NCBI GenBank assembly: GCA_051294375.1 | Contig: CM119270.1 | Coordinates: 11,972,416 to 12,036,415, forward strand | Length of the DNA: 64,000 nucleotides | Source of the DNA: Paraspadella gotoi | Taxonomy: Eukaryota; Chaetognatha | Reading direction: 5' to 3' | Shown here: piece after piece, positions 1 through 10,801 of the stretch | How the letters are laid out: each line of letters starts with the position of its first letter | Position numbering within the stretch: the stretch's first letter is position 1 | Translations under genes and position numbers: made by a program | The notes under the pieces: model-generated | What the model was told of the DNA's origin: nothing | Database searches by the model: none | The model's input: only the letters and a program-made list of their open reading frames with translations

Positions 1-626
1 TTGTAAGATTTTACACTTGCAATCGCTAGGAGATAACTCCTTCTATTCCAAATTCTAAATGTTGATTTTTAAAAGTTCCATTCATTCTGAATTACTGCTT
101 TTACTTTCTAAATTTAAAATTTTCATGTCATGTGATAATAGCACTAACAGATCACCTTTGTATAAATTAATCTACATGAGATTATTACTTTGCGATACCA
201 AAAATTTGATTTCAGAATATTTCCTCAACTTGCAATTTTTTTTCTACATAAATATTTCTTCCTTTACAACTTACCTTACATTAAGTAAATCGCCTTCTGA
301 GAACTAATTACAATGGATATTTTGTATGTTAACTAGTCTTTTGTACAGAATGTTAATTAAAATACTACCTAAATATTGCTATGAACGCCTTCTATCCAAA
401 GCTTTACATTTTATATTATTCAAATGACTCCACACAACCTTTAAAAATACAAACCGTATCTTTTTCTCTTAAGTCTTTTTCTCTGCGTCGTTGCGTATGA
501 ATTAAAAAAAATTATTAGGATAGTATGTTTATATAGACATTCAACTAATATTAAAAATATTCATACATTCTATTTTTCTTATTGACCGCCCGCAACGATT
601 GGCGGCCATCTTGTATTTCTCGATTC
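1..626. other. AT-rich flank without a gene
   Basis: This AT-rich stretch lies downstream of the C-type lectin stop codon on the minus strand. I see no coding exon. I also see no AATAAA or ATTAAA signal on the minus strand, so the transcript end of the lectin gene is not visible. Confidence 0.5.
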
Positions 627-895
627 TCATCTCTTGGCTTCGCAAACGAAAGGAATGGTTTTGGCGCAGTCTTGATCATTCCACGCCCCCGGCGCCGTTC
701 GTTTCGCCGGAAGTCGGTTTCCGACGCCGCCGACTGTCGCCCGCCGCGCCGACGCCGCGTAGCCGCCCGACGTGGACGCCCTCAATTCCAGGCAGTTCTC
801 CCCCCGTCCGCCGTTGGGTTCGCCTGGTCGAAACCCATTGTAATATTAAGAATTTATATTGCAAAAAAATTGATTTCTTCCAGGCTTCCAACGAA

Positions 896-939
<44 letters not shown>

Positions 940-1615
940 CTCTCTTCTCTCTCTCTCTCTCCTCCTGTCTTTCTCTCTCTCTCTCTCTACCTCGTGACCA
1001 ATGGCGCGTGGACAATGATTGTTTCGATTGAGTCCAACGCCATTGTCCTTCAATCTTAACGTCGCTTCCAGATGTCCAGAAGGGAAGTTGGTTTAATTCT
1101 TTAATAAATAAAACAAAGATTGAAAACAAAATAATTAAAACGTAGTAAAACATTGTGAAATTGCCTCGTGACAGTTTTTCTTAGTAATGAAATCAGTACG
1201 TACAACCAAAATAAAAACATCCCATCATTCAATTAATAAGCCATCTTGCCCCTGACTTTGGAAAGGCTCTGGTGAGTTAAGGCCTATTACAGGACAAAGC
1301 GGGACCCGGCATGTTTTTAATTTATTATCTCGCAAAGCACCCTCTGATATATCATCATTTTATTTTTCATAGTCTAAAAGGACAAGGTTACTTTTCCCGT
1401 CTATCCCTTTACATTCGTCGCGTTTCACTTACCCCTCACCTCACCTCTGTTACTGGCGAAGTATAGAACCAAAAAGTCGTTTTCCTCCGCGGTTTCTATG
1501 GCAACGAGATCCGCGCGAAATCGCTCACAGAATTTCCTGGCGTCACTCCACGCAGCGGGGACGGTGACGACGAGGTAACAAGAGTCGTCGTGAGGCAAGA
1601 ACCCGCCGGGGCAGC
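627..1615 (-). CDS. C-type lectin domain protein, three C-terminal exons (5' end not found)
   Basis: Three minus-strand exons join in frame: 1445-1615, 991-1098 and 627-823, with the stop at 627-629. They form most of one C-type lectin domain, a secreted or surface fold that often binds sugars through calcium. The first exon begins CPGGFLPHDDSCYLV, with the two early cysteines, then WSDARKFCE. The second holds FWTSGSDVKIEGQWRWTQS. The third starts GEPNGGRGENCLEL, so it has the EPN triplet and ENC of the mannose-type site, and later WNDQDC and PFVCE. All junctions are phase 1. About 30 residues lie between ENCLEL and WND, more than usual for this loop. The exon carrying the start codon and any signal peptide should lie to the right (above 1615) and was not identified, so the ligand and full architecture are unknown. 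Confidence 0.9.
895..989. repeat. (CT)n microsatellite at a splice donor
   Basis: This is a CT-rich run on the plus strand, so it reads as GA in the lectin transcript. It begins immediately after the donor of the lectin exon 991-1098, and the intron opens GTAGAGAGAG. Confidence 0.9.
1198..1310 (+). repeat. Dispersed repeat, diverged copy
   Basis: The segment with CTTGCCCCTGACTTTGG and flanking bases recurs at 7063-7195 and, inverted, at 9021-9152. This copy is the most diverged of the three. It lies between two lectin exons, inside the intron. Confidence 0.7.
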
Positions 1616-3462
1616 CTGAGATAATGATTGCGATGAAAAGGGGGGCAGGGGGGATTTTGAATTTCGTGTAACGTCTTTGTTTAATGTTAATGTTTCTTGT
1701 CAGTTCGTTGCACAGGGTTGGGAAGGCAAAGTTGCGACGCATTACGGTCTCGCGATATTCTGAGACTTCGGTCGAGATTATTTGGGGGAATTACCTGGGG
1801 CAACAACCTATTTGATGTAGACAATGTAGAAAAACAAATGTGCTACCCGCAAATTTTCCTAATTAAGGAGCTTTTTGACTTTTTTCAATTATGCTATTTC
1901 TGTCTTACAAAAAAAAGAAAGTGAAACATTTTTCTTTAAATATTCATCCCTCGCGGCATCTTAATTTTTTTTCTTTAACTAGTTCCTTAACTATATAAAT
2001 AAATACGTGCTACTAATACGTATTCAATATCCTTTTTACTTTAATTTATATCTGACGGTAATTTAACGAAACGCATCCATCGAAGGAGCATTTTTCTGTA
2101 ACAGATTTAGTATGGATAATTGGATATCATACTATTCTTAAAGTATTATGTTGGCCAAATCGACAGACAGACTGACCGGAAAAGCGTCTCTCGAAAAGCC
2201 TAAACAACGAGCCTAAAGAGAGAGTGGAATTGCACCCGATGAGATTAACGTCATGAATATTGAGAGAAGAATATTTTTTGGTCAGAAGCAATCGCGTTTC
2301 TAAGGAAAGATTTTCTGATTGGAAAGGAGACGTCATTTCTTCCCCACTGGGCTAAGAAATTGTCAAGAGATCAATATTCCGATTGTATATTTTAAGAGTC
2401 GTTCCGTTATTTGTCTAAAGTTTTAAACCGACAAAAATAAATTTATTTAAGTCGGTATCAAAATAATAATTTGAATTAAAGAATTCGACTTCAGACGGTC
2501 ACCATTTTCATCAGATAGTCTCGTCAAAAGAGATTTTCCAAACAATCGTGTAAATCTTCATAACAAATTCAAATTTCGTTTTCTAATTATGCAAGCAACG
2601 GTATCGCCGATTGGTTTTCCGTTTGAACGAGTGGAAAGAAGAAAACGAGGATGAAGGAATAATGTCGAGTTTGAAAGAGAAAGAGAAAGAGAAAAAGTGA
2701 TAGAAAGAGAAAGAGAAAGAGAAAGAGGCTTGTGAGACTTCTTTCTTTTATCTTTCGACTTCAGTGATTCAGTGAAGTGAAAGAAAAACCTCAGTCGCTT
2801 TTCACTCTTTCACGCGCGAAACAAGTCGGCTCGTCCGTGAATGGCAAGTTTCTCCTTCAACGGTGAGATATTCACTATAGTCAAGCAATTTGACGTACTT
2901 CTGAAGCACAGGGAGTTGAGGTAAAAATATTTCTTCCTACTACAATTGAAAAAAAATTAATAATCGTTCATCTCTAGAATTAATATGGTGAGTAGAAAAG
3001 CTAAGCCTTGGTTAATTTAAGCAATTGCAGATTATGATACTGTAGGATACTCTTGTCTATTTAATACCACCATCTCTTTCTCGAACGCCATTTCCGATCT
3101 TTATTTTTTTCATCCCATTCACAATTTTCTTCCGCTAATATCGTATTCATGATGTCGCGCGATTGAATCACCAACCGTGAGCCTTCGTATTCATGATCAG
3201 CCATATTTCGAATTCCAATGCAGTTCCGATTCCTATCGTATTCATGATGCCATCGCTTGGACTCCATCAAAATGACAACCGTCATCGTCTTCACAATGAC
3301 TGATCTTCAATTCCATATTCTCGCTTCATCACCGACGATGATGAAGACGACAACGACGACGACAAAGATGCACCTTCTGCCAGAAGTTCTGGAAAAGAAA
3401 ATGAAACAATGACGACGAAGAAAAAACAAGAAAAGGAAAAGACATCGACGATTACGGTAGCA

Positions 3463-3465
<3 letters not shown>

Positions 3466-3499
<34 letters not shown>

Positions 3500-3515
3500 C
3501 GACAAGAACGACGAC
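3466..3515. repeat. (ACG)n trinucleotide repeat
   Basis: This is a run of ACG/GAC triplets. Similar GAC or GTC tracts recur across the window, at about 4530-4620, 6880-6950, 7737-7790, 8600-8640 and 33310-33432. Confidence 0.9.
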
Positions 3516-4529
3516 GTTGCCTCATTTGCAAGATGCGACTTTCGAGTTTATTGGGGAAAAAGGAAAAAAAGAAAAAAAGAAAAAACCGAAAAGAAAAAAA
3601 CGCATCTTAATTCCCTTTCTACGTCTTCAACGTCGTTGTCGTCGTCGTCGTTATCGTCGTCGTCGTGGCCCTACCAAATCAGTTAATAATCCTTTATAAT
3701 GTCGGCTTCGATATTGAGATACATTAATTTAGACGAGAATCGCCTTCTTTCATTGTCAGGGCTTGTCGATGGTCATTGGTCATCCTATCAGTTTTTCTCC
3801 GGCTCGATGTTCTCCCGTCAACATAATAAATGGGGTCGTAGTCGTCTTATTTGCCTCCTATGTTTGTGGTTGTCCTCGATAGTTTCTCCATTTTTTTTGG
3901 GGGGGGGCTGTCGTGGTCTTTTTTTTTCGTATTTGCCCATTTCGACCTTATCGAGATCCCCTGGGCGCAGCTGCTGTGCCTGATGTAATAGTTATTGTTG
4001 CTGTTACTATTCTCGATAACAACGCCGATCAAAGTAACAAAAATAAAAACTTTGGGGAATCCTCTGCATGATCAAAAAAATTAATTTATTTAACTAAAAT
4101 ATAAATATAATTTCTTTAACTAAAATATAAATAAAAACAAAATACGGAGAAAAACCCGGATGTAACTGAATCTGTGATTCGGACACATTTTTTCGCGTCA
4201 AATCCGAACAAAAGTCGAGTAACGAAGATGAATCGACGCCCTCTTCTTTTGGAAGGGAGCGCCCTCTCGACGGGAGACGGGATGAAAATCACTAATAACA
4301 TGAGATGGCGAGACGATTTTATCGAACGAGATGGCTTATATAGTTAAAGGGTCGGAAATTAGGTAGATCTAAAAGGTAGGACACGAATGGCGTCGTTGAC
4401 TATTGCTGCAGTTAGAATTTGATGTAATAACAAAATACTAGTACTCAGGCTTTTGATCGAAAGCGGAATTAATTCAGTCGAAATGAAAAAAAAATATTCT
4501 CGATGTTAAATTTAATAAGTTTGGAAGCG

Positions 4530-4620
4530 AAAACGACGACGACGACGACGAAAACGACGAAGACGACGACGAAAACGACGAAGACGAGGACGAAAACGAC
4601 GAAGACGACGACGAAGTCTT
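4530..4620. repeat. (GAC/GAA)n trinucleotide array
   Basis: Alternating GACGACGAC and GAAAACGAC blocks make an imperfect tandem array. The resulting Asp or Ser open frames are not taken as genes. Confidence 0.85.
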
Positions 4621-5682
4621 TCTACTTTGCGACCCGTAGGGGTCAGCAAGAATGACCAAGAAGCATTCGACCTGGAATAAATTGTAAATACGTAGTTCTC
4701 CGTTATTGCTTTTTACTCTGTTTTTCATTAATATACGTTTTTCTTCTCACTCAAAAAAAACACGCCTCAAGTTTTTCTAAATATTCGTTACTTGAATTAC
4801 CGCAATTGGTATGATGTTGGGTGATGATGGCAGAAGAGTCCCGAAAAAGTTGTTAGTAAAATCTTTTTTAATACTTTTTTGACCTTGCCTAACTTCCGAA
4901 TGTCCTTGTGTCATCACAAACTTTTCATTAAAAAGCCGAACGCACCTGACCTGGCCTTACCCGGTCGGTCGGTTCGTCGCAGCGAATGAAAACTTCGTTT
5001 GAGTTCTTCCATTCTTTCAGTCAAAACCACGATCATGGATCTAAAAAACAATTATGAAGTTTTTATAAATATAAAGTTTTTGGGTATTCGATGTATAATC
5101 GAAGCTCATCTAAAACGATAAAAAAAAAAACCCTAAAAAAGCCGCCTAATATTTTTTTTTACATTCGTGATACGCTAAAAGATGTAATTAGCTATGTAGA
5201 TTATAAAATAAATATATTTAAAAAAGTAATTTAAAATAATCAAATAAATAAATTATTAAATAAATAACTATAGATACCGATGCTGCAACCGTAATTGAGT
5301 AATGACCGAGCATCAATGGCAACTCACAACTCACAACTCACTCAGCCTCTCCTCTTCGTCTGCTCATCTCCGAGAGATTGGCGCCAACTTGGTCGCTCCA
5401 TCGACGCAACGACGCCAACTCCCCCTTCAGCTGATTGATGTCTCTGTCTCGACTCGAGGATATCCGTGACAGGGATCTGTTGAGGAGGAAAGTTAAATGT
5501 TCTCTCTCTCACTCTCACTCTCTCTCTCTCTCTTTCTCTCCTACTTGATCTGAATGCGTTGGTCCTTGCCATCCCTGGCTAGGATGTCGAGTTTTTCCGA
5601 AGTGGTTAGGAAGCTTTGGCGCCAAAATTTAGCGTCAGCTGTTCCGTTTGGTAACGCAGCGACAAGACATTGCTTGAAAAAG

Positions 5683-5829
<147 letters not shown>

Positions 5830-5919
5830 CAGAAAGGCAGAGAAATCGAGACAGAATCACAAAGTTATTGGAATAATATCTTTGTTGCTCATCGGAATAT
5901 TCGCAAAAGCAGCTTGACA

Positions 5920-6030
5920 ATCCTCAATCTGCTTGATTGATTGCTTTCCATTTCGCAAAAGCAACTTGATTACTTCTGCCAATCAGACAATCCTCAATCT
6001 GCTTTGATTGATTGCCTTCCATTTCACTCA
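5920..6030. repeat. Imperfect tandem duplication of about 75 bp next to a splice donor
   Basis: The segment GACAATCCTCAATCTGCTT with its TTGATTGATTG neighbour occurs twice in a row, about 75 bp apart. The right unit ends at the donor of the exon at 6032-6319. Confidence 0.75.
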
Positions 6031-6031
6031 C

Positions 6032-6319
6032 CAGATTATTTTTTTCTTCTCTTCCATCGCATCCATTTTTGTCAGCGCAGAATTTCTTCTCGACAGANNN
6101 NNNNNNNCCGTCCGAAGGACTAGACTTCCTTTCGGTGAAACGATTTCTCAGAAATGCGCCCGAGGCGCCGGCGACTATCGGTTGCCGGATTTGTCGCTGG
6201 AAACGCGGACTTTGAGTCGGATTTCCGGCTCCTGAAATTGAGAATTCGTTTCTCGACGGGAAATTCGCTTCCGTTTGGGGATAAGCGGCGATCGTTTGAT
6301 GAATGGAATTAATCGGCGA
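6032..6319 (-). CDS. Probable internal exon, product unknown (contains a gap)
   Basis: On the minus strand an acceptor (CATTTCAG) opens a frame that runs to a strong donor (CTG|GTGAGT at 6032). The predicted peptide starts SPINSIHQTIAAYPQTE, is rich in Ser, Pro, Gln and Asn, and ends CADKNGCDGREEKNNL. It does not look like repeat translation, which is why I call it an exon. A 10-N gap at 6098-6107 interrupts it, so the frame across the gap is assumed. I find no partner exon and recognise no domain. It could belong to the lectin gene to the left or to a separate gene. Confidence 0.45.
6098..6107. other. Assembly gap (10 N)
   Basis: Ten undetermined bases lie inside the putative exon at 6032-6319. 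Confidence 0.99.
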
Positions 6320-6382
6320 CTGAAATGTGGCTTTCCATGAGGATCTCAAGTCTGTTAAAAGGTAATTTGGGGGGAAATTTGT

Positions 6383-6489
6383 AAATTTGTGTGTTTTCTT
6401 TGTATTTGTAAATTTGTAAATTTGTAAATATGTAAATTTGTAAATATGTAAATTTGTAAATTTGTAAATTTGTAAATTTGTAAATTTGT
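6383..6489. repeat. GTAAATTT minisatellite
   Basis: About a dozen units of GTAAATTT, with GTAAATAT variants, stand in tandem. The array is flanked on both sides by TTGTGTGTTTTCTTT. Confidence 0.93.
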
Positions 6490-7062
6490 GTGTTTTCTTT
6501 TCAGATCAAGCAAAATCGAATCATTTAATTTCTGCTCATTTTACAACATTAAATTTCGGTTTATTATTATTTGTTACGATAAGAACAAAGTCAAATTACT
6601 TCCGAGCCTTTTCACCATTTTCCAAAAAAAATATTTTCTCGTAAAAGCTATCTTGTTAACTCCGTTTTTCTTATGGAGTGCGTGATTATAGCAACGAGGA
6701 CGACGACGACAACGACGACGATGACCTCGCCAGTCACAACAGTCGGTGATTGAACTTTGACCCCCGTGACCTTTGCCGTCGACCGCAATCTTCGCTCCAC
6801 CTGCTTCTCGCCGAATTCTCAAAGCCTCTGGATTTGGTTTCGTCGGAGATTTCCCTTCTGTCGAAGAAAGGATGAAGGCGACGAAGATGGTGACGACGAC
6901 GACGAGGGTGACGACGACGACGGTGACGACGACGACGACGGTGACGACCACTTTGTCCAAAAAGTGACAACGATTATGATGATTGTGACAACCATGATGT
7001 CCACGACGTCGGGAAATCGATGACAGCGATCGGATGATGTTAAACTTTTTTTCGTTTAATTT

Positions 7063-7195
7063 TATGAAATTGGTACAACCAATATAAAAATTATCCATTC
7101 ATTTAATAAATAAGCTATCTTGCCCCTGACTTTGGACAGGCTTTGGTGGTTTAAGGACCCCATCACTCTTACAAGATAATGACAGAGCAGGTCAA
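7063..7195 (+). repeat. Dispersed repeat, intact copy
   Basis: Roughly 130 bp from TATGAAATTGGTACAACCAA to GATAATGACA are almost identical, in inverted orientation, to 9021-9152. The end contains an imperfect palindrome around GGTACAACC. The segment between the two inverted copies is about 1.8 kb. Confidence 0.85.
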
Positions 7196-7928
7196 TATGA
7201 TATATAGTTTCATCATTAGGACAAAAGTTGTCTAATTTCACGAACGCTTTCCTTCATTCGTCGCCTGTCATAAACGCCTCATGAACGCGTATGACTTCTG
7301 CGAATAATCCCAACAAGAATTCATCAAATTTAACGTATAGCGAAAATTGAAGAAGAGTCTTTACGTTAACAGAGAACCTCCGTTGCGTAATATCTAACGA
7401 GTAGCCTGAGGCAAGCAACGATTTACCGGCGCAACCGGCGACTAACAACTAAATCACTTGGAACCATAACGAGTGAAATCGAAGAGAATAGAACGATTAA
7501 CTTCGTCGCAATTGCATCCACAAAGACTGCGAAGGCCGTTGGTGTCATTGCAATCCTCTCATTTGTATTCACCTTGAAAATCTGGAAACCCGAGTTAACC
7601 AAGGACGGGGTACAAGTGGGATCGACTGACCCACGGTACCGGGGATGTCGTTGTTGTCGTTGTCGTCGTCGTCATCGAGGTCGCGGTAAACAAGGACGGC
7701 ATTTCCCCTTTGAGATCGCATGCCTTCTTTGTCACACTCGTCGTCGTCGTCGTCATTTTTCGTCGTCGTCGTCATTTTTCGTCGACATCATCATCGTCTT
7801 CGTTATCGTTATCGTTATCGCCTTAGAATGGAGGCTTCAAAACTCGTTCGCGTGTTTACCTCGGTTTATCTCTCTCCCTGTTTGCTTTTCTCGTCGCACG
7901 TAAGAAATGTAAAAATGTGTGGAGGAGC

Positions 7929-7932
<4 letters not shown>

Positions 7933-8007
<75 letters not shown>

Positions 8008-8015
8008 GAGAGAGA

Positions 8016-8050
<35 letters not shown>
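7933..8050. repeat. (GA)n microsatellite
   Basis: This is an interrupted GA run of about 115 bases. Confidence 0.95.
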
Positions 8051-8051
<1 letters not shown>

Positions 8052-8796
8052 TGTTAATCACCTCTATTTCCTCGATCTCTCCAGTGGTGAACTTTTCCTT
8101 TTGTGGTTTCCTGAAAAAGAAAAAAAAAGAGAATTCGTTTTCTTTCTCAGTTTGTGGACAAATCACAAGAGGCGCTTCTTTCACACCATCTCTTTTTTTT
8201 TTCGGTTGACTTTTTGCCGTATACAAGAAAGTGTCTATTAAGAGTCAGACCTTCAAACCGAGCTCGTGTAGACAACGTTTTTACGTAAAGATGCGCCAGG
8301 GCAGATACAATCAGATATGTCTTGGGTTACTCCCATAAATTATTACACTATCATCGTTCACAGATTGTCAAATTTTCAAGTTCCTCGAAAATAAGTGAAT
8401 GAAATATAGGGCAAGAGGAAAGGAAAGGAAAGGAAATGAAACGGTGAGAGGAGGAAAAAAACTGGGTGAGTAACACTCTGTTCAAATTTCTTCCCTACTT
8501 TTCCGCGGCTAGACTCCCCAAGGAATCAGTCCCGAAATTACGTCTTCGTAATTATGGTAATAATTATATTAATAATAATTATGGTAATAATGGAACGCTG
8601 GCGACAAAGACGGCGAAGACGACGACGAAGTCGACGAAGACGAAAATAACTTCCGTAATAAGAAGACGAAACGAACGACATTCAACATCAATCACGATTA
8701 TGACGATGACGGTTGAAGACAACATCGACGAAAAGACATTCGTAACAGATGGAATCACCGGCAAGTATGTGGAGGACGACTTCTATTACTAATATA

Positions 8797-9152
8797 AATT
8801 TTTATATTGGTTGTACCAATTTCATAAAATTCAGCTCCTTGTATTTTGATGCTAGTGCGGAGTACAATAAGTATTCCCCGATCTAATACTTAAGGGAGTG
8901 GTCTTTTCATACAATTGAAACATTCTTTGAAATATTATACCACTTCATTGATAGGGAAGCCAGGTACTCTGGGAGTGAATAAACGAGACTGTGAGAGAGT
9001 CTTGAATGAAAGCTTGCAGGGACCTGCTATGTCATTATCTTGTAAGAGTGATGGAGGCCTTAAACCACCAAAGCCTGTCCAAAGTCAGGGGCAAGATAGC
9101 TTATTTATTAAATGAATGGATAATTTTTATATTGGTTGTACCAATTTCATAA
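8797..9152 (-). repeat. Dispersed repeat with 30-bp direct terminal repeats
   Basis: The segment starts and ends with the same sequence of about 30 bases, centred on TATTGGTTGTACCAATTT, at 8797-8828 and 9122-9152. Its right 130 bp are the inverted partner of 7063-7195. The part around 8910-9020 also resembles the repeat at 23250-23430 (GGTACTCTGGGAGTG against GGTGCTCTGGAAAGTA). No coding capacity is evident. Confidence 0.75.
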
Positions 9153-9588
9153 CAGAAATGCTGATGGGTTCAACGCCTCAAGGTAAAAACCGTGAAAAGA
9201 AGGGCGCTCTAACTAATTTCAATTGCTAATTACCTTTTAAACGTTTGCACAATCAACGACTCACCTCTTTTAGATTCCCATGGGCGCAAGTGACTCCGGG
9301 GAAAAGCGTCGCTGAGTTAAGTAAAATGAAATTGATCAGTAGAACTCGCATCTTCGCGAAAATAAAGAGCTTGAATCGTTTAATGGAATTATTATAATTT
9401 TTTTTCTCGATTGTTTAGACTAACGTTGCTGGAGAAAGACTGAGTTTTTTGCCAATAGGGCAGCTTTTTAAAGGATGAGCGAGAAAAAGAAAAAAAGATA
9501 GCCCGTGGGGCCCAAGCTAAAATGGGTCGAGGTCCTCCGGCCACCCTTGGAAGTAAAAGCTTATGTGTGACGAACTCGAGCTTAATCA

Positions 9589-10124
9589 TACCATCTTGGA
9601 AAATAAATACTTTTGACCAACTTTTGATTTTTTAATTTTAAAATCGCTGCGAAAAAAATTATCTGAAAAATTTGACTCTTTGTAATTCAGAGCTATTTTT
9701 TGTTAAAATGAGATTAAAAAAACAGGTGTGAGGTTTAAATAAAAAAAATGATGGAACAAAAAATCTGACCTTCTTAATTTTTATAATATTTTTTAAAAAA
9801 TAAGTATTTATCAAATTATAATAATATTTTTTTAACATATTATTTTACTTAAACCTAATATAATATCTGGGGGCTTTCATCTTTGCTGCCGCATAGTTTT
9901 AAGCTATACTATATTAATGAATATTTACTTATATAAAGACAATTAATTTTTTTATTCCTCACTCAAGTATTTCTAATCTTATAATGCTCAAATTAAATCA
10001 GAAAAAGCTATTTTTAAAAAAAAAAAAAGATATATATTGTTTTTATCGATCTTTAAACTAAAAGCTATAAAAGTTACTGAAACTGGAAAAAGTTTCCGCG
10101 ACTTATTCATTTTCCAAGATGGTA
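9589..10124. mobile_element. Short non-coding element with terminal inverted repeats (MITE-like)
   Basis: The 16-base sequence TACCATCTTGGAAAAT at 9589-9604 reappears inverted at 10109-10124, and the match extends weakly inward (AATA). The roughly 500 bp between are very AT-rich and non-coding. The outermost TA on both ends would fit a TA target duplication, as in mariner-type MITEs. Superfamily is inference. Confidence 0.55.
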
Positions 10125-10629
10125 CTTTAATTAATCAAATTGATTATTTTAACTAGAGCGCAAAGTATAACGAGGCCATCAATTAATTACTCGGACGGTT
10201 ATTATTTTCAAGAACCCATGGGCGTAGTAATAATTCTTGGATGTGGCGCCTTTTTTTTTTCGAACACCTAAAGAAATAAGTCATTGATTTCTGAAGGGCT
10301 TTTTTGTTTTAAAGATACCTTAGTACAATAATGGCCAAGAACATTCTTTATTCATAGTTACTTTTAGGTAAGTCTAAAATTCTGATCGTATTTGCCATTT
10401 TCTTAGATTGAAATCCCGATAAGCTATACAATATACATAAATCTAAACAATGGGACAACATTAAATCTCCTTTCTCCACTAAATCTCGAATGAAGAACTT
10501 AAAAACCGGAAATGGGCGGATCCACTTTCCAGATTCTTCGCGCGTTTGCGCTAAACGGGCGAAAACAGGATAAAACCAGAGGCGCCACGGAATCGCCAAA
10601 TAAGGAAATTCGGGAATAAGGATTGCAAC

Positions 10630-10678
10630 GGAGAGAGAGAGAGAGAGAGAAAAAGAGAGAGAGAGAGAGAGAGACAGA

Positions 10679-10711
<33 letters not shown>
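10630..10711. repeat. (GA)n microsatellite
   Basis: This is an interrupted GA run just downstream of the peroxiredoxin gene on its strand. Confidence 0.95.
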
Positions 10712-10712
<1 letters not shown>

Positions 10713-10739
10713 AATTCGAATTTTTTTTTTCTAGTTAAT

Positions 10740-10745
10740 TTTATT
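10740..10745 (-). terminator. Polyadenylation signal of the peroxiredoxin gene
   Basis: The minus strand reads AATAAA 57 bases past the peroxiredoxin stop codon. It is the first canonical signal downstream. Confidence 0.65.
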
Positions 10746-10801
10746 ACAAGCAACTATTTTTTCCCTCTAAAACTAGTTTGAAAGAAAAACAGACTTTAAT
10801 T

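Larger units (their letters stand above)
6320..10801. other. No gene recognised; repeats and small mobile elements
   Basis: This stretch holds an octanucleotide array, GAC and GA repeats, copies of a dispersed repeat at 7063-7195 and 8797-9152, and a short element with terminal inverted repeats (9589-10124). I found no convincing exon pair. Open frames at 7254-7448 and 10348-10599 were considered and left out. Confidence 0.5.

Noticed and set aside
2840-2868. Short plus-strand start exon MASFSFNG followed by GTGAGA
   Set aside because: Eight codons before a donor-like site are too little to support; no following exon in phase was found.
4474-4728. Minus-strand frame VECFLVILADPYGSQSRK leading into a Ser run
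   Set aside because: An acceptor precedes it, but the rest is a GAC repeat translation and no donor or partner exon was found.
7254-7448. Minus-strand frame starting LVAGCAGKSLLASGYSLDI
   Set aside because: It has a protein-like look, but no convincing acceptor and donor pair, no partner exon, and lies next to a dispersed repeat.
8915-9115. Plus-strand frame of 66 codons
   Set aside because: It lies entirely inside the dispersed repeat at 8797-9152; other copies do not keep it open.
10348-10599. Minus-strand frame of 83 codons (IPWRLWFYPVFARL..)
   Set aside because: No recognisable domain or splice partner, and length is within chance for this window.
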